Of a stretch of DNA of 64,000 nt, positions 43,272-55,764 are shown one piece after another; the first letter of the stretch is position 1, and every line of letters starts with the position of its first letter. The stretch is from Thalassia testudinum. Lineage: Eukaryota > Streptophyta > Magnoliopsida > Alismatales > Hydrocharitaceae. The DNA lies in the NCBI GenBank assembly GCA_037157565.1, contig JAZHRO010000024.1, positions 13,522,501 through 13,586,500 of the forward strand, in the 5' to 3' direction. Both the position numbers and the translations under genes were made by a program. The notes beneath the pieces were generated by a model. The model made no database searches, was not told where the DNA came from, and saw nothing but the letters and a program-made list of their open reading frames with translations.

Positions 43272-44938
43272 TATTACGACTCAGTTCCCGAATCCCTAAG
43301 ACCTAGTCATCCAACGAGAAAGTAATCAAAAAGTAGAAAGGTAAACCACATTCACTATACTAAGCAACTAACAGTAACAAAAGTACAGCAGTAAGAAGTA
43401 AAACTACTACAGTACACACCACCACAATAGTAAAAAAATAACCAGGTACGAGAATATAAAGTACAGAAGGTAAGAGTAGGTGCAAGAAACTACTCACTAC
43501 AACAGAAAAGAGTACAACAAGAAGCTACAACTACTGGGCTCTACTGGGCCCAGCACCCTCTATAGTTGTAGGCTCTGGCTGCTTAACACCTGGAAATGAA
43601 AAGGGGTTATGAGTACAAAACGTCGGCGAACGCTGAGTAGAGTGGCAACCAACTAAGTAGTAAAAGTGGACAGGTAGCTGTTGTTTTCCAATTTCATTAT
43701 TTCACAAGTTATTCCCTTTTGTTCTCATTGGTTTATTTATCAGATTGCTTTCTTGATCTCGAATGTTTCTCGTGGGAATGATCTTGATTGCAGTCTTTTC
43801 TGAAGAGTAGAAGGCGCACGCGATGCTTTTCTGGCCGGGAGAGTCCCCCGTGGTGATCCTACACCCAGTCAACCACCGCAAGGTCACGGACAGACATAAC
43901 GGTGACTACAGCACATGCGATAAGCGCACGGGTAGCTATCCCGCACTGGCACGCGGTCAGTCGTTTCCCTTAACGGGTGCGCCCAAAGCACAGCACAGAC
44001 TAGTATAGGGCCTAGCCCTCTCAATAACAGGGGTCTAGCCCCTAAGAACCAAATAGGGGTCTTTCCCCTCCACAGTCCACGCACCCTCGCCTGACTACCC
44101 TAGTTTGCCCAGTGGGCCTAACAAGTCGGTGTAGGGTGGTTAGCTGAACCCCGGGCCCTGTGGGGTGGCTAGCACTCTCCCTACACTAGTAGCTCTCCCT
44201 GGCACCGTGTACGCGAGGGCCAAGAAGTCGGTACAGAGTAGCCAATCCTAACCCAGGGTCCCAACCTAAGGGCAGCTGGCTCCGCTCTGCACTAAACAGG
44301 GGGACAGTCGCTCTCCTTGGTACTCCGTACTCAAGGGCCAGCTCACTTCTCCACTCACATTCCCAGTTCCATTCCATTTATTTCCAGGAGCTCTACTCCT
44401 AATTCCCCGTAGGGTTCATGCTCATATTCCTCATGTCATTCCATACCAGGTTTCATCATCTCTATTTCCATTCTCAGGTTATATACATGCAAGTTGTAAT
44501 TCTATTGTTCACATTTCCATATTCAGGTTATTCACAGGTAGCTCGTGTTTCCAACATTCACCTTTTCATTTCCAAATTATACACATACCCAATGTCATTT
44601 CATGTGTGCGATAAGAAAGTTACATACAACCGTTATGTAGCATAAGTACTACATATTTCGCAGGTAACTGTCATTCATTTACAGGTAATTGTTATCATTC
44701 TTTCTACTCATTCAAGATTGCAATCCATTCATTCAATACAGACATTCTAGTATTTCTAGTCTTAGGATTCATGCCATACCCTAGGATCTAATCATTCATT
44801 CCACACATACATTCAGGTTTGTATGTAAATTAGGGGAAGCCACTCTACCAGTAAACCTAGGAGTAGTGGGGGCATGAACGGTAGGTTCACGTGCCTCAAC
44901 AAGCCCCGAACCCGCAACGGAATGAAGTCCTATCATAA
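43272..44938 (-). mobile_element. Tekay LTR fragment, minus orientation
   Basis: The complement of the LTR 3' end starts at 43272 (TATTACGACTCAGTTCCCG), and the sequence runs back through the repeat blocks to a point equivalent to about 26670 in the solo LTR. It is more diverged than the neighbouring plus-strand fragment. The 5' part of the LTR, with the palindrome arrays, is missing. Confidence 0.8.
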
Positions 44939-46119
44939 GGGAACCCTACGGGGAATTAGGAGTAGAACTCCTGGAAAGTGAATGGAATAGAATTGGGGAA
45001 GTGAGCTGGCCCTTGAGTACGGAGTACCAAGGAGAGCGACTGTCCCCCCTGTTTAGTGCAGAGCAGAGCCAGCCGGCCCAGGGACCCGGGGTTAGGATTG
45101 GCCGCTCTGTACCGACTTGTTGGCCCTCGTGTACGTAGTACCAAGGAGAGCTACTAGTGTTAGGAGAGTACTAGCTACCCCACGGGCCCCGGGGTTCTGC
45201 TAGCCTCCTTCACCGACTTGTTAGGCCCACTAGGGCAAACCAGGGTAGTCAGGCGAGGGTGCGCGGACTGTGGAGGGGCAAGGCCCCGGTTTGGTTACTG
45301 TGGAGGGGTTGGAGCCCTGTTACTGAGAGGGCTCTGCCCTGGTTCCGTGCTGTGCTTTGGGCGCACCCGTTAACGGAAACGACTGACCGCGTGCCAGTGA
45401 GGGCTAGCTACCTGTGCGTTTATCGCGTGTGCCGTAGTCACCGTTACGTCTGTCAGTGACCTTGGGGTGGTTGACTGAGGGTAGGATCACCACGGGGGAC
45501 TCTCCCGGCCAGGAGAGCACCACGTGCTACTTCTACTTTTGGAAAAGACTGCAATCAAGATCGTTCCCACGAGGACATTCGAGATCAAGTAAAGGATCTG
45601 AGAAATAAATGAAATAGTGAGAAAATTGAAAGACGTGAATAAAGGAAGTAATAGAACATAACAGCTACTGTACACTCTACTGTTGCCTTTAGTTAGTTTT
45701 CCACTCTACTCAGCGTTTTGCTGACGTGTTACACTCGTTACCATTTTCAGGACCAGGTGTTGAGCAGCCAGGGTCGGCGGCTGCAGAGGACGCTGGGCCG
45801 AGTAGGGTCCAGTAGAGTTTACCACAGTCTTTTGTACCTCTTTTGTTTCTGTTCTAGTGAGTAGTTTTTGTTTCCGCAGTACTTTCTTTACCTGCAGTTC
45901 TTGTTATATGATAAATGTTGTTCTACTGTTGTGGTGGTATCTACTGTAGTAGTTTCTTTCCTTACTACTGTACTTCCTTACCGTTAGTTATATTCATGCT
46001 GAATGTGGTTTATTTTACTGCTCTTTTGGTTACTTTCTCGTTGGACGACTAGGTCTTGGGATTAGTCAAGTCGGTCCGGTTCTCGTGTCTCGTAGGGACT
46101 CGGGAACCGGGTCGTTACA
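44939..46119 (+). mobile_element. Tekay 5' LTR, truncated, of the element with gag at 46299
   Basis: Joins the opposed fragment abruptly at 44938/44939 and ends GGTCGTTACA at 46119, followed by the primer site. Only the last 1.18 kb of the LTR is present. Confidence 0.85.
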
Positions 46120-46122
46120 AGA

Positions 46123-46134
46123 TGGTATCAGAGC
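46123..46134 (+). promoter_or_regulatory. Primer binding site, initiator tRNA-Met type
   Basis: TGGTATCAGAGC, a perfect match to the usual plant site, three bases after the LTR end. Confidence 0.85.
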
Positions 46135-46298
46135 AAGGTCGTCCCGAGAAGTGAATCAACTGACTGGAAAATAACCAATTCACATGTTTATAGCTAGTGT
46201 AGCCACCACAACATATCTCTTGACAGGAGCTCTTAGAAGTTTCGTTAGGTACCGTCTGTTTTGACGTTTCCGTTTTGTTTCGCGTCTCCTTGCAGGAG

Positions 46299-47143
46299 AT
46301 GCCTCGTCGCAGGACTGACGAGACTGGCCGCGGGCGCGGTCGAGGGCGAGGTCGGCGAGGTGGACGTGCTGTCATTGACGTCTCGGTGGACCATCCACCA
46401 CTCCCTGGCATCCAGGCCCAGGACCTCGCCAGATTGATACGGGATATTGTATGAGAGGAGCTCCACCCACCGCCCCGAGCACCTCCTCCTGGGGTTGCAG
46501 AGGGGGAGTCCTCTGTGGGACCACGCGATGGACATGGCGCTGGACACGAGGGAGGGGATGGGCCCCTGCCGCCCCCACCTTCCTCCGACACTTCTGTACA
46601 CGAGGCACCTTCGCCTGGAGGTGCACCAGCACCTCCCCTACAGCGCCACTTCGAGCTTTTCGGACAGTTCCGGAAGCTGAAGCCCCCCTCCTTCAAGGGA
46701 GATGAGGACCCGACCGAGGCAGAGGACTGGCTTGAGCAGCTGGAGAAGATCTTCGACACCCTTCGCCTCCCAGTGGAGTGCCGCGTGGCCTTTGCCACGT
46801 ACCAGCTGGAGAGTGCGGCACACCGGTGGTGGAGGGCGGTCCGGGGACAGGAGAGGGACGAGCCGATGTGGGACCAGTTGATCACCCTCTTCTGCGAGCA
46901 GTACTTTCCCCAGACGTGGCAGGACCAGAGGAGGCGAGAGTTCCACACTCTCTGCCAAGGGACGATGACTGTGAGCGCGTACCGCACGCGTTTCTTGGAG
47001 CTGTCCCGCTTTGTAGCGACAGCGGTAGCCACTGAGGAGGAGCGCCTTTGGAGGTTCACCGAGGGGCTCCGGCCTGCGATCCGGGGGTATGTCAAACCCC
47101 TGAAGCTGCCGACGTTTTCGAGGGTGGTAGTGGCAGCTATGAC
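46299..47143 (+). pseudogene. Tekay gag, 3' truncated by insertion
   Basis: ATG at 46299 opens MPRRRTDETGRGRGRG, an Arg/Gly-rich N-terminus. One in-frame TGA at 46452-46454 stands where the sister gag (24478) has CGA. After it the frame is open through PPSFKGDEDPTEAEDWLEQL, YQLESAAHRWW, FCEQYFPQTWQDQ, MTVSAYRTRFLELSRF and LKLPTFSRVV. Just after MTY it enters the Athila/Tat LTR inserted at 47144, so the zinc knuckle and all of pol are absent. Gag would build the virus-like particle. Confidence 0.88.
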
Positions 47144-49954
47144 TTACGAGGTGGTGACGACCTTCCTCTATAGTTCTATTATTTCGTCGTAGTATAGTAT
47201 AGAGAAGTGATTACCAGTTTAATACAATTTGTTACTCGGAAATAAAAGAGTTCCCGAGGTCGAACTCAGGGAGCAAGTTGTATTCTAGAGATACAAATTC
47301 TTATTACAAAAAATATTACAAAAATAAAGAGAGAGAGAGGGAGAGATAAAAATTTTATTTCTTCTTTCTTCCTCTTTGTTTTCTCTTCTCTTTGGCTTTT
47401 GGTTTTTCTTCTTTGTTTATCTCCTGGTGGTCTTCTTCTTCTGTCTTCTGTTCTTCTTATTTCTTCTTTCTTCTTTCTGCCTCAGCTGTAAAGCTTTTCT
47501 TCTTGCGGTCCCTTGCTCAGCGGCACGGCTTCTTCATTCTCCTTCTTTCTCTGCAGCAGTGGGTTGATGTTCTTCTTCTTCTTTCAGCTCTTGTTTCTGC
47601 TTGTCTCTTTCTTTTTCTTTTCCCTTGCGGTCCTGTTCTTCTTCCTCTTTTCTACCTTCAGAGCGTCGTCTGATTTTCCAATCAGACGACTTAAACCGCC
47701 GCTGCTACAGTGCTCCTCCTTCCTTCAGCTTTCGTCGTCCTTCTTCTCTGCCTCGCTCGTCTTCTTCTTCTTCGCCTGTGCCTGCACACTTCAAAGCTCT
47801 CGTCAGCGGGCAAAAACCTACTCTACCCCTCCCCCGCGTCTCTCTCTCACAGAATTCGCTCTTAGGAAAGCTCTCCCAGAGCTGCCGGGTAGTCGGGTAC
47901 GGGTCGCGCCCGGATCCAGGCCCACCGGCGTGCATGGTGGGCGAGGAGTGCAGGTCGGGCTAAGTCGGGTCGGGCCAGGTCCGCGAGGCGTGCGTGCGGA
48001 CGAGGACGGGTAGTCGGGCCGGTGAAGGGGACCTCACCCCGTGTGCTGAGGTGATAAGCCTCCAGCACTTTTTCACTTTATACCGCTGCGCTCCTTCAGG
48101 GCCTTCCGAGGTGGGACTAAATATCCCGCCCCAATTTGACACCTGCGTGGAGGAGGCAGCGGCGGTCGAGGCTTCGCACGAGGGCTTCGCGCGAGGGCTT
48201 CGCCTCAACTGCAGCTTGACGCTTTGCGAAGACACCTCGCGCAGCCTGGGAGCGTGACCTGGGCGTGGCGCACCTGGGGCAGCAGGTGAAGAAGCTGCTT
48301 CGCTTCAACAATGGCGGCGGCGAGCGCAGGTACCTGCCCATAGAGAAACGGCCTCTCGGCCCAATCAGAAACGCGGAGGACCTTCGCCGTGGCACGGCGA
48401 AGGTGGTCAGGGGGTGTGCAGGCGGCGGGGCGGAGGCTAAGGGCCGCCCTAGGTCAAACTGCAGGTTAGGAGGTGGGTTTGTTCGGTGGAGTTGCAGAGG
48501 GTGATTTGGGGGAAGTGGGAGGGCGGAGGTTGATCAGGGTGAGGAGGCGGAGGTTCTGCGGTGGTCGGCGAGCTGTGTGGGTTGCTGGAGTGATGGGAGC
48601 GGGTCGCCGGAGCAGGCACCGGAGGTGGAGAAGGTGAGGGCGATTGGTCGGATCGGGGTAACAGTAAAGATGTAAAGTGAGGAAAAGGAAGAGGGGAGGA
48701 AGAGGAGGAGTTCTACCTACTTAACAGGACGAGGAGGGGCCGGAGCTGGCGACAGTCGTATCGACTGTCGCCGGAGAAGAAGCTGCCAAGGGGAAGGGGC
48801 GGCGGCGAGGAGAGGGCCGGAGAGGCGCCAGCTGGGTGCGGCGTGGCGCGGGAAGAGCGAGGGAGAGCAACCCTGCAGCTGGTAGTGCGGCAGAGCGACG
48901 AGGAGGAAGAGGGGAGGCCGCCGGAGCTGGAGGGCTTCCTGTCGGAATGGGAAGAGAGGAAGTGGGGGTCTTTCTCCGTCAGGACCGAGCTCCCCCGAAC
49001 GGTGGAGCGGCGGGGGGTACTTATAGGGTAGAATCAGAGAGGAGGGCGGAGGGAGACGACGTGTCTCCCTCGCCGGAGCACACCGGAGATGGAGACCCAT
49101 ATCGTCCGTGCGTTCGCACGGCCGGTATGGTGGGTTGCAGCGACCAGGGGGGTGTCCCTGCGACGGCTGACGACGCAGGGCACCCCCGGTTTACTTGCCA
49201 GACCCTCCCCCTTACCCTGCGCGGCGCCATGCTCCGCGCAAGGTCGCCGGAGCATGGTGCTGGTCAGGTTTTGGCAGGAGGGTCCTGAATGCAAAGAACG
49301 AAGGAGAGTTAGGGGCAGAAATGTGAGGGTTCAAAAGTTGAGGGCCAAAAAGGAAATAAATGAGAACAAAGTGTAAAGTTGGTCGAGAAGGTTTCCTCCT
49401 AGGTTCAAGCTTTTATACATGACTAATTGGGGCCTAAGGATTATGATGGTGAATTTTATTTCCAGATTAAACCTTGTTTGACCAATCAATTTACGCAAAA
49501 ACCCAAATTAAGTTGTTAATTGGGCATGGTTCTCAATGTAGGTCAAAATGGGTTCCTAAGGCCAAATTGAAGGTTCTAAACCCTAGAGATTATTTTTCTA
49601 TGAATTTTAGAGGGTTTAGTTGATTTTTTTCTCTACCTCGAACCTCGTGTTTTTAAGTGGATTTGTTTTTAGGGTTACAGGATGTCATTTAATTCCTTGG
49701 AGTTGCTGTAGCTCTTATTGAATCATCTCATCCCACTTTTCCTCTTATTAGGTTTCTTTGACCTATGTTTGGACCCTGAGTTACCCTGTTTTCAGATTGG
49801 ATTGGTGAAATTGCATTTTTACCCCTTAGTTTCTGTTTTCTTTGCGAGCTCAGAATCTCTCTGAGTTAAGCCTTTCCTTGAGTTATGTAGGAGCTTTTAT
49901 CCTTTGTATTAGGTCAAAATGAGCTAGTTATGGCTCATGATGAGGTTCTCATCA
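47144..49954 (-). repeat. 3' LTR of the minus-strand Athila/Tat element
   Basis: The complement begins at 49954 with TGATGAGAACC and ends TCGTAA at 47144. The hairpin of GTCGTCTGATT and its complement is at 47665-47692. The inverted polypurine tract follows at 49955-49972. It differs from the 13281-23323 LTRs by many small changes, so it is an older or separate lineage. Confidence 0.85.
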
Positions 49955-51520
49955 TACCCCCATGCCTAGCTTTTGCTAGTCCCTTAGCAAAAACTTTAAG
50001 GTTTCAACCCTTGTTCTAGACCATGAAGTTCTTAATAGCTTCAGATAAGTGCTTTTTCATTTGAGCTTAGATTAGGTTAGAATGCTGACCATAGGCCTAA
50101 AAGGTACCCTAATACCAATCAAGATCCAAATCTGTCTAGCCTTGGCCTCATTCCTTAGCAAAGGTTTTTAAGGCCCACAAGAACTAACCTAAGGTTTATT
50201 GGACTTTGTGGTTAAAGCACCCGTGCTTGAGATGATTTCAGCCCTGGCTCAGTTCGCAGTGCGTTTTGTAAGAGAGAGAGATAGAAAATTTTTCTATTTG
50301 GAGAGTTCTCTCTCTTTTTCTTTTTAATTCTCGCTTAGGATTGGCTTTTCAACACGGTCTGTATCAGATTCATTGCTCCCATCATCAATCCTCAAGGGTT
50401 CCTGGCGATCGATGCTTCGAGATAGCACCGCCCATGGCAACCCCCGGAACCCTGGCTATTGAGATTTCGAGATAATCCCATCCATGGTGTTCCGTGGCTG
50501 TATCCAGACCCTGGCAATTGACACTTCGAGATAATGCCATCCATGGAATCTGAATCAGCAGAGTGCTTACATGCCCCCAGTAGGATATGTGAATATCCTA
50601 AGAGACAAGCACCGAGGAGATGATATTTTGTTACGCATCTTCGAGGGGATTTCTCGCCTCTCCGCGCTGGGAACTCGTCCAAATCAACTTGTGTTGGTCG
50701 GCCGCTCCTACTCTAGGTGTACTTTTCAGAATTCTGCGATGCTTCTGCGTGATTTTGATTTTTACGCTTACTGAACCAGGCTGTGTGTGAGGTTAGGGTG
50801 CTTAGGTTACTAAGTCCTGTAAACCAAAAATTAGTTAACGAGGCCAAATACTCCCTAAGCCTTGGACCTAGTACTTAAGCTTTTCATTTTCCTCAACCTC
50901 TTGAGGATTGTCTGGATCTTAATGGGTACTAAGAGTCTATTCAAGAATGCCTAAGGTTTGCGTTCTTACTAATCTCATTATGCACTTTTCAGTTATTTTC
51001 TTGAATGAGGTCTAGAACTTAGGTTAATTCCTTAGTTCCTTACTAATGACTATCACCTTTTCTCATAATTTTGTGCTCCTTTTTCATTTTGTTTCTTTTC
51101 TCCTTCTCCTTCACAAAATTTCCTTCTCCTCTTTTCCTCTTATTCTTTTTCGAAAATTTTTAATTTTTATGGTGTTTTTGGCATATGTGAATTTTTTTGT
51201 TTGAAACCTTTTCTTACAAGTTTTGCACTTTCATACCCCCCCATGCCTAAGATTTGCAATGTCCTCATTGTAACCTAGGGGGTTTTTATTTAACTTAGTT
51301 CATTGCTTAAGACAGAAATTTGGATGAGTGAATGGGTCGAGATGAATTTTTGCGGACGATTTCTAATCCCAGATGCAAGCATCTGAGGTGGGGTCGGCTG
51401 TCTACAAGGGTGAACCTTAAGTGCAAAAAGGTGTCAGAAAAAGTTTTGGATTTTTAGGAAAATGACGGGTTGCCTCTCGTTAAGCGCTGACTTTTACGCC
51501 ATCGGCTGGGCGCAATAAGC
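49955..51520 (-). other. 3' non-coding internal region of the minus-strand Athila/Tat element
   Basis: Reverse complement of 19000-20524, including the three tandem units (about 50392-50545) and the post-pol motif near 51465-51490. No gene is supported. Confidence 0.75.
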
Positions 51521-51962
51521 TCAAGGGGAATGGAGGATATAAGATGCTTCAGCCAAATCAGTAGAAGTTACATCAATGAACAGCTTGAGTCTCTGACCGT
51601 TCACAATGAAAGGTTCAGAATCGTGGCTGAGTGGACTGATTTCGATTGCTCCATTTCCAAAAACCTGTCGGACCAAATATGGTCCGACCCACTTGGACCT
51701 CAGCTTTCCTGGGAAATGTTTGAGTCGGGCATCAAAGAGTAGGACCTTTTGACCAGAATGAAAGATCTTTCTCGAGATGTGTTTGTCGTGGAAGGCTTTA
51801 ACCCGCTCCTTGTAGATTTGCGAGTTCTCGTACGCGTCTAGGCGTAATTCATCGATCTCGCTGATTTGGAGTTTTCTGTGGGTCCCAGCCTTGGAAAGAT
51901 CTAGATTACAGTTCCGTACTGCCCAATAGGCTTTATGCTCCAGTTCTACGGGAAGGTGGCAT
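51521..51962 (-). pseudogene. Integrase C-terminus of an Athila/Tat element (5' truncated)
   Basis: Read on the minus strand from 51961 to the stop at 51523-51521. It begins CHLPVELEHKAYWAVRNCN and continues KRKL-like THRKLQISEIDELRLDAYEN, IYKERVKAFHDKHISRK, KVLLFDARLKHFPGKLRSKW and VGPYLV. These are hallmark sequences of the end of Athila/Tat integrase. There are no internal stops in this 147-residue piece. It ends just before the post-pol motif, at the point where the 624-aa frame of the 13281-23323 element also ends. This ties both elements to the same clade. Confidence 0.85.
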
Positions 51963-53328
51963 GCCTAGGATGGAAAAACTAGTGGAATGTATAATACTGC
52001 AGTCTTGGAGAAATGGAAAGGAATATAAAGCTGCCTGTAAATTGAATTAACAGCTGCCTGTTATGAATAAAGAAACATGATTGAGATCATGGATTGTGAG
52101 AACGTGAAACTGGAAAGTGAAACATATGATGTTCTGAGATAAATTGCTGGAACTCTACGGGGAATTAGGAGTGGAACTCCTGGAAAGAAAAAGGAATGGA
52201 ACTGTGATGTAGTTTGTACTGCCTCTTGGGTACGCAGTACCAAGGGAAGTACTTGTACCTGTTTAGTGCAGAGTGGGGCCAGCCACCCCAGGGACCCGGG
52301 GTTAGGATTGGCCGCTCTGTACATACTTGTTGGCCCTCGTGTACGTAGTACCGAGGAGAGCTACTAGTGTTAGGAGAGTACTAGCTACCCCACGGGCCCC
52401 GGGGTTCTGCTAGCCTCCTTCATCGACTTGTTAGGCCCACTAGGGCAAACCAGGGTAGTCAGGCGAGGGTGCGCGGACTGTGGAGGGGCAAGGCCCCGGT
52501 TTGGTTACTGTGGAGGGGTTGGAGCCCTGTTACTGAGAGGGCTCTGCCCTGGTTCCGTGTTGTGCTTTGGGCGCACCCGTTAACGGAAACGACTGACCGC
52601 GTGCCAGTGTGGGCTAGCTACCTGTGCGTTTATCGCGTGTGCCGTAGTCACCGTTACGTCTGTCAGTGACCTTGGGGTGGTTGACTGAGGGTAGGATCAC
52701 CACGGGGGACTCTCCCGGCCAGGAGAGCACCACGTGCTACTTCTACTTTTGGAAAAGACTACAATCAAGATCGTTCCCACGAGGACATTCGAGATCAAGT
52801 AAAGGATCTGAGAAATAAATGAAATAGTGAGAAAATTGAAAGACGTGAATAAAGGAAGTAATAGAACATAACAGCTACTGTACACTCTACTGTTGCCTTT
52901 AGTTAGTTTGCCACTCTACTCAGCGTTTTGCTGACGTGTTACACTCGTTACCTTTTTCAGGACCAGGTGTTGAGCAGCCAGGGTCAGCGGCTGCAGAGGA
53001 TGCTGGGCCGAGTAGGGTCCAGTAGAGTTACCACTGTCTCTTGTACCTCTTTTTGTTACGTTATAGTGAGTAGTTCTTGTTTCCGCTGTACTTTCTTTAC
53101 CTGCAGTTCAAATTATATTATGAATGTTGTTCTACTGTTGTGGTGGTATATACTGTGGTAGTTTCTTTCCTTACTGCTGTACTTTCTTACTGTTAGCTAT
53201 AGTCATGCTGAATGTGGTTTATTTTACTGCTCTTTTGGTTACTTCCTCGTTGGACTACTAGGTCTTGGGATTAGTTGAGTCGATCCGGTTCTCGTGTCTC
53301 GTAGGGACTCGGGAACCGGGTCGTTACA
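51963..53328 (+). mobile_element. Tekay LTR remnant inside the SIRE 5' LTR
   Basis: Matches the LTR from about position 26925 of the solo copy onward and ends GGTCGTTACA, immediately followed by SIRE LTR sequence (ACTTCCTTCTC). Its 5' part, and the first part of the SIRE LTR, were lost at the fusion with the Athila/Tat element. Confidence 0.85.
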
Positions 53329-54823
53329 ACTTCCTTCTCTTGTACTCTTTGTATTTTTCGTTTATTTTGTTTCTCTTTATTTTGTCACTTAGATTCATGT
53401 TAGAGAGCCTCAAAGTACCCTAACAGTAGTCCTAGGAACACCGGCACAACCCTAGGATACTTAGGTTTTCTGTAGAAAACTTAGAAAACCAATATAGGGT
53501 TCAAACAGTATTTCCAGACATCTAATTCCAAAATCAGACGTCTGATAATGTGTTTTAAGACGTCTGACTGTTGATTCAGACGTCTGATAACATTTAGGCT
53601 GGACATAGTTAGTTCTGTCTAATGAAATCAGATGTCCAGACCTTAGACCAGACGTCTTAGGAGACGTCTGATGACTTTGCCAGACGTCCAATTAGTGGAC
53701 CGTTGGCTCTCCTAGCATACACTGAAGGATATGACCGTTAGAGCCTTATCAGACGTCCTTAAGCCCTTCCAGACATCTGATAATTGGCCGTTTAGCCTCG
53801 ACTGACCCGAAAATCTCTTCTCAGAGATTTTCTAGCCGTTGCAAATCCATTCCCACGAAAAAGACTGTTTCCAGACGTCCACACATAGTGCCAGACGTCC
53901 TATATGTCGTTTGATGGACTTGCACAAGAACCCTGTTTAGATCTGATTCAAGTCAGGAAGGAACCTGCACGAAATCAGACGTCTGACCTTGAAATCAGAC
54001 GTTTTAAAGTGGTCTTCCAGACGTCTGATGCCAGAATCAGACGTCCGATAACCCTGTCAGTGCAATGATTGTTCCTGATTTCGGGTTGATTCACTTGGGC
54101 TTTGCACCCAACGGCTATGGAGCCTTTCCTAAGCCATCCAAAGCCTTCCTAAGGCCTCTATAAATAGAGGGGAACCTCTTGCACACCAACACAGACCTAG
54201 AAACACAAGACACACACCTTGCAATATACTTTCAAACCATTTTGTGTCTCTCTTGCTCTCCAAGCCCTAATTCTTCATCTAGAGAGCATCAAGCCTTCGC
54301 GCATCCGCTTTCTCGCCGTTGTTCACGAGAGCGTCATTGCGCCGTCGCGTGGCTCACGCACCCGCGTCACCGACTCGACGCACTCCTTGCAAAGGGGAGT
54401 TTCTTAATTCCTGTAGAAGCTTAGGTTTAAAATTACTTTGTTGGCTCTATAGGATTATTTGTTATTTTATCTTTGTTATTTGGTTGGGTATTCGCTTTGC
54501 GAATTCCAGTCTCCTTCGTGGGACAAAATTCTTCTCGTGGAGAGAAGGGGTTGAGGAACGCTACCTTCGCACTTGTAGCGTGGTTGTAATTGAGGTTGAA
54601 TCACCCTCGTTTAAAGTGATTCGTTTAGTGGATTTTGATCAACTTGGTTGATCGGAAAATCCTAACTCGAGAGGGTTAGGTGGTGGTTTTCACCCGGTTT
54701 GGGTTTCCACCTATAAATCTTCGTGCACTTTGTGTGATTGCTTATTTTGTGATATTGTTTATTTTTCAATTCTGCATTTTTTATGTCACGCTGATCTCAC
54801 ACCCCCCTAGTAGGCAAATTACA
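53329..54823 (+). repeat. SIRE-type 5' LTR, right part
   Basis: The 1495-bp segment matches 58041-59536 (1496 bp) with few differences and ends GGCAAATTACA. It holds three groups of AGACGTCT-like sites: 53516-53585, 53630-53689 and 53977-54046. It also has a core promoter TATAAATA at 54159-54166 and the conserved run GTATTCGCTTTGCGAATTCC. Confidence 0.88.
54159..54166 (+). promoter_or_regulatory. SIRE LTR TATA box
   Basis: CTCTATAAATAGAGG is a textbook plant core promoter and is itself nearly palindromic. Repeated in the 3' LTR at 58872-58879 and in the fragment at about 39793. Confidence 0.75.
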
Positions 54824-54825
54824 AT

Positions 54826-54836
54826 TGGTATCAGAG
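54826..54836 (+). promoter_or_regulatory. SIRE primer binding site
   Basis: TGGTATCAGAG follows the LTR end by two bases and matches the initiator tRNA-Met end. Confidence 0.85.
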
Positions 54837-54877
54837 AAAGTTCTTGCAAGATCTGAGTAACACCCGGTAAGAAGATC

Positions 54878-55764
54878 ATGGAGGGAAGCATAGCCGCAAT
54901 CAGAATCTCCGAAGGGCAGTCCACCGTCCGACAACCCTATTTCGACGGGAGGGACTTCGGATGTTTGAAGTTGAGGATGAAGACGTGGCTCCAAGCCACT
55001 GAGTTCGAGATGTGGGGATGTTGCAAAACCCCATACAAGATCTCGAAGCGACCCCAAGGAGGCTACTCGCAACTGCAGATTCGAGAGCTTTCACTCAACG
55101 CAAAGGCAATGAATGCCTTGTATTGCGCGTTGAGTCCGAAGGAATTCGAACAAATCCAAGAGTGCACCACCGCCCACGAGATATGGAGGAGGTTGGAAGG
55201 CACTCATGAGGAGACGAGCTCGGAAGAAGATTTCGGGGAGAAGGAAACCGCGTGCCTTGGTTTCATGGCAATCGGAGAAAGTGACAACGACAGCGACGAC
55301 AGCGACAATGAGGTAAACTCGGATTTACAAGATGCTTTTAATGAGTTGTATGAGCTTAGTAAATCACTAAAAATAGAAAACAAAAGCATGAAAAAGAATC
55401 TTAGTTTTCTTAAATCTGAAAATAATAGGTGAGAAATAAAACTTAAGGATCTTGAAGCTAGTCCTAAAAATGATAACCTACTATTAGAAAATAATAAATT
55501 AATTGAGGAAAATGTTAGTCTAAAAATAGAAATTTATGATTTAAAGACTAAGATGAATATTATAGAAAAAGAAATTGCATGTCTTAGGGAAAACTCTAAC
55601 AAATTAATCAACAAAGTAGATGATTTATATAACCCTAAGATTGAGAAAGGATCTCCATCAAGGTGACCCGCTAACAGATCCGGATCCAAGCCCACTTGGA
55701 TACCGAAAAAAGAATTGGAATCTTGTTTTGTAGGTTTCAGAGATAACTACAACACGAAGGACTG
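54878..55764 (+). pseudogene. SIRE/Maximus-type copia gag, internally deleted
   Basis: ATG at 54878. The N-terminal gag region shows PYFDGRDFGCLKLRMKTWL, NAKAMNALYCAL and TAHEIWRRLEGTHE. It then jumps in frame to an acidic part (ETSSEEDFGEKETACLGFMA, DSDNEVNSDLQDAFNELYEL), so the middle of gag is deleted. A TGA at 55430-55432 is followed in the same frame by a long coiled coil (LLLENNKLIEENVSLKIEIY) to a second TGA at about 55664, then TWIPKK and a final stop near 55763. No protease, integrase, RT or RNase H follows. The element can at most have made a shortened gag and relied on others for movement. Confidence 0.8.

Larger units (their letters stand above)
47144..51962 (-). mobile_element. 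Athila/Tat-type retrotransposon, minus orientation, truncated
   Basis: The 3' LTR (47144-49954, about 2811 bp) is followed by the 3' internal region and the end of pol. The sequence stops at about 51962, where it is fused to a Tekay LTR fragment, so the rest of pol, gag and the 5' LTR are gone. It inserted into the Tekay gag just after a conserved MTY motif. Five bases before it (ATGAC) cannot be compared, because the other end is lost. Confidence 0.85.
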
